Positions 33,001 to 38,555 are shown, numbered from the stretch's first letter. The stretch is DNA of 40,554 bases from a bacterium UBP15_UBA6099 (GCA_002435745.1 DIWT01000041.1:1-40554), one strand, 5' to 3'. Numbers and translations: made by a program. The notes: generated from the sequence alone by a model not told the origin.

Positions 33001-33898
33001 CCCAACTCTGCGCGGGGTCGGCCCCCGGCGCGTACGGCGGGTCGGACGGAATATGTTCCGTGATTCCGAATATATAGTGCGGGGCGGCGGCGGCCACCCC
33101 CATCTTCTTGAGCGTTCCGGCCGCAGTTTCGATATCCATGTCCACCGGAAGCTGTATCTGATACAATCCCGCAGACGAGTTCTTTCCAAGAACCGCTATG
33201 CCGTACCGCGCTACCTCTCTCTCAAATAATGCATCCGTCGCTCCGACGGCTTTTGCGACGATCAACTGCCTCGCCACCACTCTCTCCCCGCCCGGCAACG
33301 TCTCCACTTCCGCCGTTCCGCCCTGCGTTATCCCCTCGCTCTGCGAAGCCGGAAACCGCAACTCGCAATCCTCAACCGCGTAAATCGCGTAGCCTGTCCA
33401 CGGCTCCATCGATTCCGCAGGCGCGTATTTCTTCTGATTCGTGTCGTACCTGTAAATCACACGCCCGGTCTTCGGCGACATAGTGGCCGCGACGCCATCG
33501 ACGAGAATCTCGTCGTTCCACGGCATCGTCACGCCCACCGGAGATCCGATTATGTTCCATCCTCTTTTCAGAGCCGTCTTATACGTCCCGCCGGTCCTTA
33601 ACGGAGACGGGAACGTCGCCTGTGTTTTTTCGGAAAAATATACCCAGTAGCCCTTGCCAGTCTCGATCGTCGCCGTAGCGCCGTCGAGGCAATTCTCGTA
33701 TCCTCCGCCGCTGATCTTTGCTACCGACAATCCCGGAAGATAATCGCACAGATTGCGGCCTTCCATCGCCACCGGCAGCGACACCAGCCTCCAACCCTGC
33801 TCGAACGTCCATGTCGTCGCCGCTCGCGCCGCCGCGCACGCAAACACTATCGCTATAGCTGTCGCCACAGCAAATGCCATGCGATGCGGTGCGCGCAT
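21092..33898 (-). CDS. Giant secreted subtilase-fronted multidomain protein (4268 residues)
   Basis: The order, with approximate residues, is: signal peptide (1-26, AAARA/ATT); two tryptophan-containing repeats of the GWRLVSLPV / GWNIIGSPV type (30-185); an inhibitor I9-like propeptide (205-280); an S8 subtilase domain (295-560) with an intact triad Asp325 (FVDTGVDG), His358 (GHGTHAAG) and Ser518 (DGTSAAAA), plus oxyanion Asn455; PKD-like (578-665) and BIG2-like (670-750) domains; FG-GAP/VCBS-type repeats (770-1140, DIDGDGDLD); a fibronectin-like stretch; a PQQ-type beta-propeller (about 1430-1790); two right-handed beta-helix regions, each opened by a GTLRDCI/GTLRHCI motif (about 1800-2210 and 2290-2600); eleven Ig-like repeats (2709-3873); a fibronectin-like domain; and an NHL-type beta-propeller to the C-terminus. 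No sorting signal or membrane anchor is seen. The start follows GGAG. It is likely exported by Sec and acts at or outside the cell surface; its substrate is unknown. Confidence 0.93.
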   Translation of the reverse strand: MRAPHRMAFAVATAIAIVFACAAARAATTWTFEQGWRLVSLPVAMEGRNLCDYLPGLSVAKISGGGYENCLDGATATIETGKGYWVYFSEKTQATFPSPLRTGGTYKTALKRGWNIIGSPVGVTMPWNDEILVDGVAATMSPKTGRVIYRYDTNQKKYAPAESMEPWTGYAIYAVEDCELRFPASQSEGITQGGTAEVETLPGGERVVARQLIVAKAVGATDALFEREVARYGIAVLGKNSSAGLYQIQLPVDMDIETAAGTLKKMGVAAAAPHYIFGITEHIPSDPPYAPGADPAQSWAFRKIRAPGVWTAYQSGSAPMLAFVDTGVDGSHSDFAGRLVPGADFIGEGNGTQDGHGHGTHAAGLAAAAGDNGYGVAGVCWDCRVMPVKACDSQGDCPFFAVMNGITFAANAGADVINLSVQGKVEQGSDAWKIFQTVIDHAVGTGATVVAAAGNSASDASSFVPAGLDGVITVGATDEGDALTAFSNFGAELDIAAPGARVYSLEPNGIAGYRDGTSAAAALVSGAAGLIVGALPTVSNEEIAVFLRETADPATGAYPPPGRLNLEKLMSEVSPPNAAPQISAIYAIPDSTQPGGLIDISAQVYDPDGDALTYKWESSFGALTPGSAATAKWTAPFQRGEYAVKLTVSDGRGGNASATAYASVGLEGLFMIRMGGIPAFMRVGETFEFKAYGQFADGEIYPINIAWELASPHGVITPDGKFTALHEGEAMLTARAGEFRRDAAVRILAAGETPPPMTVSGFAAPAGGDVLLTGDYGYDRLVVGDVTGDGVNDVIVGGVDGILPFKVYRGAGDGSFSLISTFGPNGCNTNHMALADIDGDGDLDLGTACLSNGGFKIFKNNGAGSFSISQQLCSPGCNGTSIVFADMFRNMRMDILGSDAILTNRNRIFHYDEAQHALGNPGMFQSAGVEVGSQANTQRVDVAYFNRTSGGAEDHYLDFVEANFNTQNRIYLYNPATGTYDMSAQFGPTGSNTLIVAEVSDGGEICDGDWDVIVANNEADGGIRIFRGEGDGTVAGAFQALTTTPATKFYSLTFAETENNIMPEIVAGTIENKKARLFTSAADPQACAFSYKLETLDLPEYSMDVSFGDFTGNRNPDLAIAGGNYISNEIWINDTAGGNTAPGAPPTAGCSVIESGGEGVLRLSWEKGTDAEAGVIRNLLTYDLRLTEHNVAAPSAAQPDRWSGAAAARPGNYLRSRSLGGGNTYQIDIPLNSAFEVYYPPYGSYYFNVRTVDAANARSAWFAPGLPVKCDNFVPVITTAAVFNPPFILNNGVSSTHFTVFVQDYNGTADITTASLDLTNVNGDAALALTHEGGGAQEMKFGAGAIRSTPGLAPGTKTATAHIQDAEGDVPAGYPASVSLDVEQWPEMTVCGADWPLFNCDEQRRSTSGVDSLWFVPFEQKWSKPLAQATTAAPVVKDGVVMIGLSDGTLAAYAAADGAPEWTAAAGAGPVAAAGAVASSGGVDALYTVSGSKVYAHRVSDGSAFWAAPNESATASISLPPTAMLSPVAATYDLLFFVDVNGIVHAVNKSDGALRWKVKGTGSAAVAAPLAVGDGILFVGDTAGNIFAFDTMTGTQAASAALPGAPEIKSIIVASNNLIVATPQVIYSLTASGAAVWNRPNPNGNSFTGSAAWVESASTLYAADDGGWVYKINAAGTITESGQIPGGAAVNAPLVYVSGVVYAGAQDGKIYGIYTDGMGVTSSVAPCAGSGVTGGMAVADETLFAVCGGAASKTLFAYKKADGLGPQADTCPVVSDSTDGAGLGTLRDCITKANATPVTHGSITFAGALAGATIAIGPNPLPAITADGVSVDGQALGITIDGAGCSAANCHGFKITEADATIKNLTIVNFANNDCDDLQGSGPLTTRVYGCAAVAVDGKAFGQVAITGNTIGIKTSGDMAGNYYGIHVGGCPGAACAAMNVDIGGDAAQHRNVISGGLSRGVVLSEYAEGVSIKGNYIGTATDGRSCSSGGNSTSNLGGGIYMIRTMDNSIGVEPGGAAGESNVIACNGDVLLPDTKKGGIFLDRVISVGTHMAGNCVGLCLSAANRCEQTCGGNHGPGISFSDVYGAAGNKAELGYDGDDKYTNVISGNKLQGIYMYNAQHVNIRNARIGLPQKNTVTEDYTDRGNTNDGIMMTGASRFNTIVNSATYPVRLAYNDASGILVESAGTRYNKFSGALVYQNDNNVIFVPYAEPVEISSGANENVQRPVIGSILTSGANFNITVNAAAPICSGCEVALYQVTDSLLGITEDGTGYGEGPYLLGTATTDGTGAATFTNVAVAQGEFVTAILTDTNSNSSKFALNKEVQPEDCVNVTSAADSGNGTLRHCIEYANGNPGFAITFDAALSGQTITPLTQLPTVTANGTSIDGDINGDGTPDITISGASCGVCDGLVWQAGSGTIKGLKIIRFNGASKAGIRLETAAATNNTITGNYIGNTGASSTPNRYGVYLLTNANGNIIGPSNVISGNTDYGIYIYQTNSHTIKGNAIGSNAALTGAMANGRGIYIFNGSSNAIGGSGANEANLIAYNTNNGINTQLSGWDARFNKYSRNSIFSNGGAATAGILNGTADGVNQGIKPPIINSIVAAGANYDIGMTIQSPISSGCTVALPCVVEVFSVDNPPAVSPDTTAGEAFLFASAFNVTTCAAFPCNISFSIPQASVWGAATRLTATVTSANNNTSMFADNRSLNQPPEVSGCAFVPASGPPATAGVVLSCTVSDPDGLGDISTVTTTDTSGVFGAAGATIALAYNGVSGKYEKTALTVQGVAAAAYNFTITATDSASATDTDTETFTVTNVAPTVAGCAFAPASGPPATAGVVLSCTVADVNGLATVTSVTTTDTSGVFGAAGATITLTYNGVTGKYEKTALTVQGVAAAAYNFTITATDSGGLTGSSTATFTVTNVAPTVAGCAFAPASGPPATAGVVLSCTVADANGLATITSVTTTDTSGVFGAAGATITLTYNGVTGKYEKTALTVQGVAAAAYNFTITATDSGALTGSSTATFTVTNVAPTVAGCAFVPASGPPATAGVVLSCTVADANGLATITSVTTTDTSGVFGAAGATITLTYNGVSGKYEKTALTVQGIAAAAYNFTITATDSGGLTGSSTATFTVTNVAPTVAGCAFVPASGPPATAGVVLSCTVADVNGLATITSVATTDTSGVFGAAGATITLTYNGVTGKYEKTALTVQGVAPAAYNFTITATDSGGLTGSSTAAFTVTNVAPTVAGCAFVPASGPPATAGVVLSCTVADANGLATISSVTTTDTSGVFGAAGATITLTYNGVTGKYEKTALTVQSVAIGTYSFTVTATDASAATGSQAGVAFEVTSSPPTVAGCAFAPASGPPATAGVVLSCTVSDPNGLGDISTVTTTDTSGVFGAAGATIALTYNGVTGKYEKTALTVQGVSPSAYNFTITATDASAATGSSTATFTVTNVAPTVSGCAFAPANGPPATAGVVLSCTVADANGLGDISTVTTTDTSGVFGAAGATIALTYNGFTGKYEKTALTVQGISAAAYNFTVTATDAAALSDTDTATFTVTNAAPTVAGCAFAPASGPPATAGVVLSCTVADANGLATVASVTTTDTSGVFGAAGATIALAYNGVTGKYEKTALTVQSIAAAAYNFTVTATDTGGLTGSSAATFTVTNAAPTVSGCAFAPASGPPATAGVVLSCTVADPNGLATISTVTTTDTSGVFGAAGATIALAYNGVTGKYEKTALTVQGVLPAAYNFTVTATDTGGMTGSSAALFTATNVAPSVSACAFAPPNGAPGFTPVRLSCAVTDPNGHADVKSVSAPDPDGVFGAAPLTLTRVGATDVYESSALTVQSVAQLTYDFTATATDFSDATASQTNVQFQVTGLLFPDSPAITDADGANGAITVTLVAPTLNNAGLPLTNLAQHSVYVSATPGGPYAAAGSVVSTVPGATYQFVHNGPFTWYDTYCYVATAVDSDGGESVYSNEMCAVAQPPAYSPGKTCAQLPGDIYIAPDTPGYVNRPTGVSIGAPSPSGFNYVYIADNHNNRVSVFDEDCNFYETWGEYGSEDGNFKKPNAVLYQAGFVYVSDSIARIQKFDAATGTFVSKGSVVGPWKMAMLPSGSMLVATYYKKLSVFDPNSMTEDTGAAATVPDSNGVIYNPSNGLVYVSDKVNHVVMAYTTVGTPQPANNIGYGAGSGFGQLDTPAGLAVDSSGNIYVADSGNDRIQIFSPSNQLINTIGSNGAGPGQLRTPYDVTISSATGLVWVTDYLNQRFTGYAPPP
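22280..25774 (-). repeat. Eleven tandem 318-321 bp units encoding Ig-like domains
   Basis: The array encodes 11 consecutive domains of 106-107 residues, about 318 bp each, inside the giant gene. Ten share nearly the same protein sequence: CAF(A/V)PASGPPATAGVVLSC, then DTSGVFGAAGATI, YNGVTGKYEKTALTVQ and AAYNFT(I/V)TATD. The most C-terminal unit (22280 side) is clearly diverged (GAPGFTPVRLSC, PDPDGVFGAAPLTL). Two cysteines about 17 residues apart recur in every unit and could form an intradomain disulfide. At DNA level the units differ at many third positions. Confidence 0.95.
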
Positions 33899-33919
33899 AA
33901 ATTACTCCAGTCAATTTGA

Positions 33920-33949
33920 ATTTTACCATATATATGAATACTTAAACAA
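33920..33949 (-). promoter_or_regulatory. Possible promoter of the giant gene
   Basis: On the minus strand TTGTTT (33944-33949) and TAAAAT (33920-33925) are separated by 18 bases in an A/T-rich segment. The leader would be very short, carrying the GGAG site seven bases before the ATG at 33898. Confidence 0.4.
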
Positions 33950-34060
33950 TAAACAGACAAAAAGATAGGCGTTCCCGACAGCGTCCCGCGCCCTTTTCTT
34001 GCCCCATCAGCGATTTGCGGCATTGTTTGGTTTTTCTTATTTTTATGATTATCATTTATT

Positions 34061-34072
34061 GTCCGAACGGAC
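34061..34072. promoter_or_regulatory. Small inverted repeat upstream of gcvT
   Basis: GTCCGAACGGAC is a short inverted repeat about 60 bases before the gcvT start, next to a -10-like TAAGAT. It could be an operator or a hairpin. No glycine riboswitch was recognised in the 33899-34130 gap. Confidence 0.25.
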
Positions 34073-34130
34073 GGTTGTAAGATTTATTGTCGCGGTCGCG
34101 CAGATATTCCGCGCCGCTCCGGGAGACGCC

Positions 34131-35222
34131 ATGCCGAACAGGACTCCGCTGTACGAGGAACACGTAAAACTTAACGGAACAATAGTCGATTTCGCCGGAT
34201 GGGAACTGCCCGTCCAATACACTAGGCTTATTGAGGAACACGAAGCGACGCGGGAACGCGCGGGTCTGTTCGACATCTGCCACATGGGCGAGTTCGATGT
34301 GAAGGGCAACAACGCTTTCGAGTTCCTTCAGAGCGTCCTTTCCCGCGACCTCTCCGCTCTCAAGCCCGGACGCTGCATGTATTCGACCATGCTCAACGAG
34401 CGCGGCGGCTGCGTGGACGACCTATTTGTCTATATGAAAGCCCTCGACAGCTTCATGCTGGTGGTGAACGCGGCGAACATAAAGAAGGATTTCGACTGGC
34501 TTGAGGCGGCTGCGCGCGGGCGCGGCGTCTCTCTGGCCGACCGCAGCGGCGACACCGCAAAACTCGACCTGCAAGGCCCGCAAGCGGCGGCGATTATGCG
34601 CTCTCTCTGCTCCGCCGACCTTCCTTCCAGATTCGGATTCATCGCGGCGGACGTCGCCGGAGTGGAAACCCTCGTCTCTCGGACGGGATACACCGGGGAA
34701 GACGGCTTCGAGTTGTATTGCGAATCCTCGCGCGCGGTTGCTCTGTGGCGAGCGATTATCGAGGCTGGCTCTCCTCTAGGCCTGCTCCCGTGCGGACTTG
34801 GCGCGCGCGACACCCTCCGCCTTGAAGCCGCTTACTCCCTGTACGGGCACGAGCTTTCCGACGACATCTCGCCGGTAGAGGCCGGATTGAGGTTCGCCGT
34901 CTCGGCGACAAAGGACTACACCGGCTCTGATGTTATTAAAAAGCAACTCGCCAAGGGAGCGCCGAGACAGTCCGTCGCCTTCGCGCTCGTTGAACGCGGC
35001 GTCCCGCGCGACGGCTGCGAGGTCGTCGTCTCCGGTTCCCCCGCCGGGCGCGTCACCAGCGGCACGTTCTCCCCCACCCTCAAAAAAGGCATAGGACTCG
35101 CTCTTCTGAATTCCCCCGCCGCTTCCATCGGCGACTCCGTTTCTGTTATAATCCGCAACAGGCCTTACGCCGCCGAAATTGTCGCGCGGCCCTTTATAGC
35201 TTACCGTGGAGGTTCAAAATGA
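34131..35222 (+). CDS. gcvT: Glycine cleavage system T-protein (aminomethyltransferase)
   Basis: T-protein transfers the aminomethyl carbon from lipoylated H-protein to tetrahydrofolate, releasing ammonia. The 363-residue protein shows the family motifs: LNGTIVDFAGWELPVQY near the N-terminus, the FDICHMGEFDVKG segment, GRCMYSTMLNERGGCVDDL, the folate-site region VSRTGYTGEDGFELYCE and LPCGLGARDTLRLEAAYSLY. ATG 34131 follows GGGAG and matches homologues; the frame is open upstream to 33999 without similarity. The stop overlaps the gcvH start by four bases (ATGA), so H- and T-proteins are coupled. No P-protein gene is present in the window. Confidence 0.96.
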   Translation: MPNRTPLYEEHVKLNGTIVDFAGWELPVQYTRLIEEHEATRERAGLFDICHMGEFDVKGNNAFEFLQSVLSRDLSALKPGRCMYSTMLNERGGCVDDLFVYMKALDSFMLVVNAANIKKDFDWLEAAARGRGVSLADRSGDTAKLDLQGPQAAAIMRSLCSADLPSRFGFIAADVAGVETLVSRTGYTGEDGFELYCESSRAVALWRAIIEAGSPLGLLPCGLGARDTLRLEAAYSLYGHELSDDISPVEAGLRFAVSATKDYTGSDVIKKQLAKGAPRQSVAFALVERGVPRDGCEVVVSGSPAGRVTSGTFSPTLKKGIGLALLNSPAASIGDSVSVIIRNRPYAAEIVARPFIAYRGGSK

Positions 35223-35608
35223 ACGCGCCTGACGAACTGAAGTATTCCAAAGACCACGAATGGGTGAAAGTGGAAGGCGGCTCCGCCGTCGTCGGCATCA
35301 CTGACTTTGCCCAACAGCAACTCACAGACGTCGTCTTCGTAGAGATGCCCGAAGTCGGCGCGGCGGCGGAAGCCGGCAAACCCATCGCCGCCGTCGAGTC
35401 CGTCAAAGCCGTCTCCGACGTCTACGCTCCCGTATCCGGCGAAATCATCGAGGTCAACGACGCTCTCCGGGACGCCCCGGAACTGATAAACACAGACCCC
35501 TATGGCGAAGGCTGGATTTTTAAGCTGAAGATGAGCGACCCGTCCGCCGCCGCCGCTCTAATGAACGCCGAGCAGTACAAAGAGCACGCCGCATCTGAAA
35601 GCCACTGA
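35219..35608 (+). CDS. gcvH: Glycine cleavage system H-protein
   Basis: H-protein carries the aminomethyl group on a lipoyl arm between P-, T- and L-proteins. The 129-residue protein has the expected start (LKYSKDHEWVKVEGGSAVVG) and the lipoylation site Lys63 in ESVKAVSDVYAPVSG, close to the usual position. The C-terminal GEGWIFKLKMSDP is typical. It is overlapped with gcvT and followed, 34 bases on, by an FAD-dependent reductase and then lipA, which could supply its lipoyl group. Confidence 0.97.
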   Translation: MNAPDELKYSKDHEWVKVEGGSAVVGITDFAQQQLTDVVFVEMPEVGAAAEAGKPIAAVESVKAVSDVYAPVSGEIIEVNDALRDAPELINTDPYGEGWIFKLKMSDPSAAAALMNAEQYKEHAASESH

Positions 35609-35642
35609 CGCGGACTCGCTCCCCAAGAAAGGCTGATCCGTT

Positions 35643-36983
35643 ATGGCGAAGATTGTCATCGTTGGACTCGGAGCCGGCGGTTTCGCCGCTCTCCTTGCCG
35701 CCAGAAAAACAGACCGCAACGCGGAAATCGTAGTGATAGACCGCAAAGACTACGATCTCATGCACCCATGCGGCATACCCTACGCCGTAGAAGGGGCCAT
35801 CGGCAGCATAGACAACCTCAAACACGACCTCAACATGAAAGCCATGCGGGTCGCCCACTACAAAAACTATATAGCCGACAGCATCAACCTCGCCGAGAAA
35901 ACCGTCCGCGCACACAGCGCTTTCAGCGGCGACGAGGAGTTTTTCGCATACGACAAACTGATAATTTCCACCGGATCCACTCCACTCGTTCCACCAGTGG
36001 AAGGCCTTGAAGGGCTGCTCGGCAAGGGAGCTTTCACAGTGGCCACTCCGGAAGACGCCTCCCGGCTGCGAGCCGCCGCGCGCGCCACCGGCAAAGCTCT
36101 CGTCATCGGCGCGGGCGCCATCGGCTTGGAAACTGCTTCCGCCCTCTCCGACATGGGTTGCGAAGTCGTGGTGGTCGAAATGCTCGGCGGAGTCTTCCCC
36201 CGCGCGCTCGATCCCGACATGGCAGCTATCCTCCAACAGTACCTCGAAGAGAAAAAAATCTCCCTCCGGCTCGGCTCCTCGGTGCAGGCCGTGCGCGGCT
36301 CGTCTCAGGTGGAAGAAGCTGTGGTGGATGGCGAGGCCGTCCCCTGCTCCATCCTCGTCGTCGGAGCGGGCGTCAGGCCCAACTCTTCGATTGCCGCCGA
36401 CGCCGGGCTGAACGTCTCCCGCTTCGGCATCGTCACCAACGAAAAAATGCTTTCCAGCGACTCCTCCGTTTATGCGGTCGGCGACTGCGCGGAATCCTTC
36501 GACCTCATCCGAAAAAAACCCTGCTGGATGCCCCTTTCGACTATCGCCTACAGGCAGGGGACGATAGCCGGCGCGAACGCGGCGGGCGCGGATGAATCTT
36601 TTAAAGGCGTCGTCGGAGCTTTTGTGTCGAAAGTCGGAGAGATGGAAATCGCCGCAGTCGGTCTCACGTCTCAGGCCGCCGTGGACGCGGGGTTCGACCC
36701 CGTTTTCGGAAAACTCAAAGACCTCACCAGACCCGACTGGTATCCGAACGGACGCGAGATAACAATCAAAGTGATAGCCGACAAATCCACCCGGAAGATT
36801 CTCGGCGCGCAGGCCGCCGGTTCCGGAGCCGCGTGGCGCGTAAACGTCGTCTCCGCCGCCATCAGCTCCGGCATGACGCTCGAACAGTTGAGCGACGTCG
36901 AACTCGCCTACTGTCCCCCAGTTTCCCAGACCTATGACTGCCTTTCGAAAGCCGTCGACCTCGCGATAAGAAAAATAAAATGA
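35643..36983 (+). CDS. FAD-dependent pyridine nucleotide-disulfide reductase, CoA-disulfide reductase/NADH oxidase type
   Basis: This 446-residue flavoprotein has an FAD-binding start (IVIVGLGAGGFAALLAARK), a central NAD(P)H Rossmann fold (ALVIGAGAIGLETASALSDM), the FAD-site signature VYAVGDCAE, and a C-terminal dimerisation domain. The active-site segment HPCGIPYAVEG has one redox cysteine, Cys43, the position used in CoA-disulfide reductase. It lacks the CxxxxC pair of dihydrolipoamide dehydrogenase, so it is unlikely to be an ordinary L-protein despite lying between gcvH and lipA. The activity could be reduction of a CoA- or other low-molecular-weight disulfide, of a persulfide, or of oxygen. 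Its stop overlaps the lipA start (ATGA). Confidence 0.92.
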   Translation: MAKIVIVGLGAGGFAALLAARKTDRNAEIVVIDRKDYDLMHPCGIPYAVEGAIGSIDNLKHDLNMKAMRVAHYKNYIADSINLAEKTVRAHSAFSGDEEFFAYDKLIISTGSTPLVPPVEGLEGLLGKGAFTVATPEDASRLRAAARATGKALVIGAGAIGLETASALSDMGCEVVVVEMLGGVFPRALDPDMAAILQQYLEEKKISLRLGSSVQAVRGSSQVEEAVVDGEAVPCSILVVGAGVRPNSSIAADAGLNVSRFGIVTNEKMLSSDSSVYAVGDCAESFDLIRKKPCWMPLSTIAYRQGTIAGANAAGADESFKGVVGAFVSKVGEMEIAAVGLTSQAAVDAGFDPVFGKLKDLTRPDWYPNGREITIKVIADKSTRKILGAQAAGSGAAWRVNVVSAAISSGMTLEQLSDVELAYCPPVSQTYDCLSKAVDLAIRKIK

Positions 36984-37846
36984 GCGGCTCCGATCCCGGA
37001 AACGACCCACGCCTCCCCGTCTGGTTCAAAACGAAACTCCCCAGCGGGGAACGCTTCGCGTCTCTCAAAAACATCCTCTCGTCGCGGGGCTTGAACACAA
37101 TCTGCGACGAGGCGAAATGCCCCAATAGAGGCGAATGCTGGAGCGCGGGTTCGGCAACATTTCTATTGATGGGACCTGTGTGCTCCCGCGCCTGCGTTTA
37201 CTGCGGCGTCGGCTCAGGCTCCCCCGCTCCTCTCGACCCGGCGGAACCTTCCTCAGTGGCTGAAGCCGTCGCCGCTCTCGGCCTCAAATACGTCGTCGTC
37301 ACCTCCGTGACCAGAGACGACCTGCCTGACTTCGGAGCCGCGCATTTCGCCCAAACCGTCTCCCATATACGCTCCGCATCGCCCGGCTGCAGGGTGGAAG
37401 TCCTCGTCCCCGACTTCATGGGCGACTCGCGCGGCGCCGCCGTCGTTCTCCGCTCCTCTCCTTACGTATTCGGACACAACATCGAAACCGTCGAAGCCCT
37501 CTTTCCGGAAATGAGGCCGCAGGGCGACTTCTCCAGATCCCTCCGAGTTCTGGAATCCGCAAAATCCATCCGGCCCGGTCAGATAACTAAATCGGGCATA
37601 ATGCTCGGACTCGGAGAAACCGACGCGCAGGCGGAGGCGGCGCTTTCCGCTCTGCGCGCCGCAGGCGTCGACCGCGTGTCCGTCGGACAATACCTGCGCC
37701 CGTCCCGCGCGCTCCCGCCCCCTCGCAGATATGTCTCTCCAGATGAGTTTCAAGATTGGGAACGCTTCGCCCGCTCACTCGGTTTCACTTGGGTCAAATC
37801 CGGCCCAAACGTCAGAAGCTCCTATCAGGCCGATTTGGACGGTTGA
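36980..37846 (+). CDS. lipA: Lipoyl synthase
   Basis: LipA is a radical-SAM enzyme inserting two sulfurs into octanoyl groups on carrier proteins such as GcvH. The 288-residue protein has both cluster motifs: the auxiliary cluster Cys42, Cys47, Cys53 (CDEAKCPNRGEC) and the radical-SAM CX3CX2C at Cys68, Cys72, Cys75 (CSRACVYC). The C-terminal RSSY (279-282), which provides the serine ligand of the auxiliary cluster, is present. The position directly after gcvT-gcvH-reductase, with an ATGA overlap, suggests dedicated lipoylation of H-protein. No lipB is seen. A run of seven T follows the stop at about 37852, but no good stem. Confidence 0.97.
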   Translation: MSGSDPGNDPRLPVWFKTKLPSGERFASLKNILSSRGLNTICDEAKCPNRGECWSAGSATFLLMGPVCSRACVYCGVGSGSPAPLDPAEPSSVAEAVAALGLKYVVVTSVTRDDLPDFGAAHFAQTVSHIRSASPGCRVEVLVPDFMGDSRGAAVVLRSSPYVFGHNIETVEALFPEMRPQGDFSRSLRVLESAKSIRPGQITKSGIMLGLGETDAQAEAALSALRAAGVDRVSVGQYLRPSRALPPPRRYVSPDEFQDWERFARSLGFTWVKSGPNVRSSYQADLDG

Positions 37847-37863
37847 CCACATTTTTTTCACGA

Positions 37864-37891
37864 TTGATTTATTTCCTTGACCGCTTATAAT
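37864..37891 (+). promoter_or_regulatory. Predicted sigma-70 promoter of tatA
   Basis: TTGATT (37864-37869) and a perfect TATAAT (37886-37891) are separated by 16 bases. Transcription near 37898 would give a 25-base leader holding the GGAGATGAG site before ATG 37923. Confidence 0.65.
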
Positions 37892-37922
37892 TAGGACAAA
37901 TTGATTTGGAGATGAGTCAACT

Positions 37923-38168
37923 ATGCCATTTACGCCGGGACCAATGGAAATAGTCGTCGTGGTTGTCGTGGCGTTGCTGATATTCGGGCCGAAAAAGCTG
38001 CCCGAAATGGGCAAAGCCATCGGCAGCGCGATCACGGAATTCAAAAAGGGCATATCTGCTCCGGCAGACAATAAACCCGAGGAAACAGCGGCGGCGGCCG
38101 AAGCGAAGAAAATTGAACCGCCCCGCCCCGCCGATGCATCGACCACACCCTCGGAGCCGGCTGGCTGA
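37923..38168 (+). CDS. tatA: Twin-arginine translocase subunit TatA/TatE
   Basis: The 81-residue protein has the TatA architecture: a short N-terminus, one membrane helix (about residues 8-21, EIVVVVVVALLIFG), the hinge GPKKLPEMGKAIGSAI opening an amphipathic helix, and a polar Ala/Glu/Pro-rich tail. TatA oligomers form the translocation pathway for folded proteins with twin-arginine signals. It stands alone with its own promoter; tatB and tatC are not in the window. The giant protein nearby lacks a twin-arginine motif, so it is not an obvious client. Confidence 0.95.
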   Translation: MPFTPGPMEIVVVVVVALLIFGPKKLPEMGKAIGSAITEFKKGISAPADNKPEETAAAAEAKKIEPPRPADASTTPSEPAG

Positions 38169-38182
38169 ACAAGCCCCTTTTT
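38155..38182 (+). terminator. Weak terminator after tatA
   Basis: A short GGCT-GAACA-AGCC stem overlaps the tatA stop and is followed by CCTTTTT. The stem is only four base pairs, so the call is tentative. Confidence 0.4.
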
Positions 38183-38260
38183 CAACCCCTGAAACTACAA
38201 TACCCCGCATCGAACCCGCCCCGCACGGAGCGGTGATTTTACATATTTTTCTTATATCTA

Positions 38261-38289
38261 TTGACAATATTCACTATTTATAATATTAA
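38261..38289 (+). promoter_or_regulatory. Promoter of the 65-residue gene
   Basis: A perfect TTGACA (38261-38266) and TATTAA (38284-38289) are separated by 17 bases. A perfect TATAAT also occurs at 38279-38284 but would have a 12-base spacer. The surrounding DNA is strongly A/T-rich compared with the rest of the window. Confidence 0.55.
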
Positions 38290-38327
38290 ATTGCCAATAT
38301 ATATTAGTATTAATTCGGGGGATTGAG

Positions 38328-38525
38328 ATGAAAAATATTAAAATGACGCTTGAAGGCGATATCCTAAAACTCGAGATCGACATTGCAAAAGATTTCGGGG
38401 CCTCCAAGTCAGGCAAGACAAATGTAGTCGCCACTACAGAAGGCAACATGCCCGTGCCGAACCATCCGAATATCCGCATCGGCGCCAACGTTTACAAATA
38501 CCCGCCGCGCGAATCGCTAGAATAG
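38328..38525 (+). CDS. Small conserved hypothetical protein (65 residues)
   Basis: The sequence begins MKMTLEGDILKLEIDIAKDF-like after MKNI and contains SGKTNVVATTEGN, then a basic/aromatic end (RIGANVYKYPP). I associate the combination 'beta strand, S-x-S-G-K-T-x-V-V-A-(S/T)-T-x-G-N' with small conserved hypothetical proteins found in scattered bacteria, but no function is known to me. The SGKT here is not a P-loop, since the upstream glycines are missing. It has its own strong promoter, a GGGGGATTGAG site before the ATG, and its own terminator, so it is a self-contained unit. Confidence 0.7.
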   Translation: MKNIKMTLEGDILKLEIDIAKDFGASKSGKTNVVATTEGNMPVPNHPNIRIGANVYKYPPRESLE

Positions 38526-38555
38526 GCAGCAAGAACGCCTCCTAAGCTGAGCCTC

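Noticed and set aside
38387..38430. SGKT in the 65-residue protein as an ATP-binding P-loop
   Set aside because: The upstream GxxxxG part of a Walker A motif is absent and the protein is too small for a P-loop fold.
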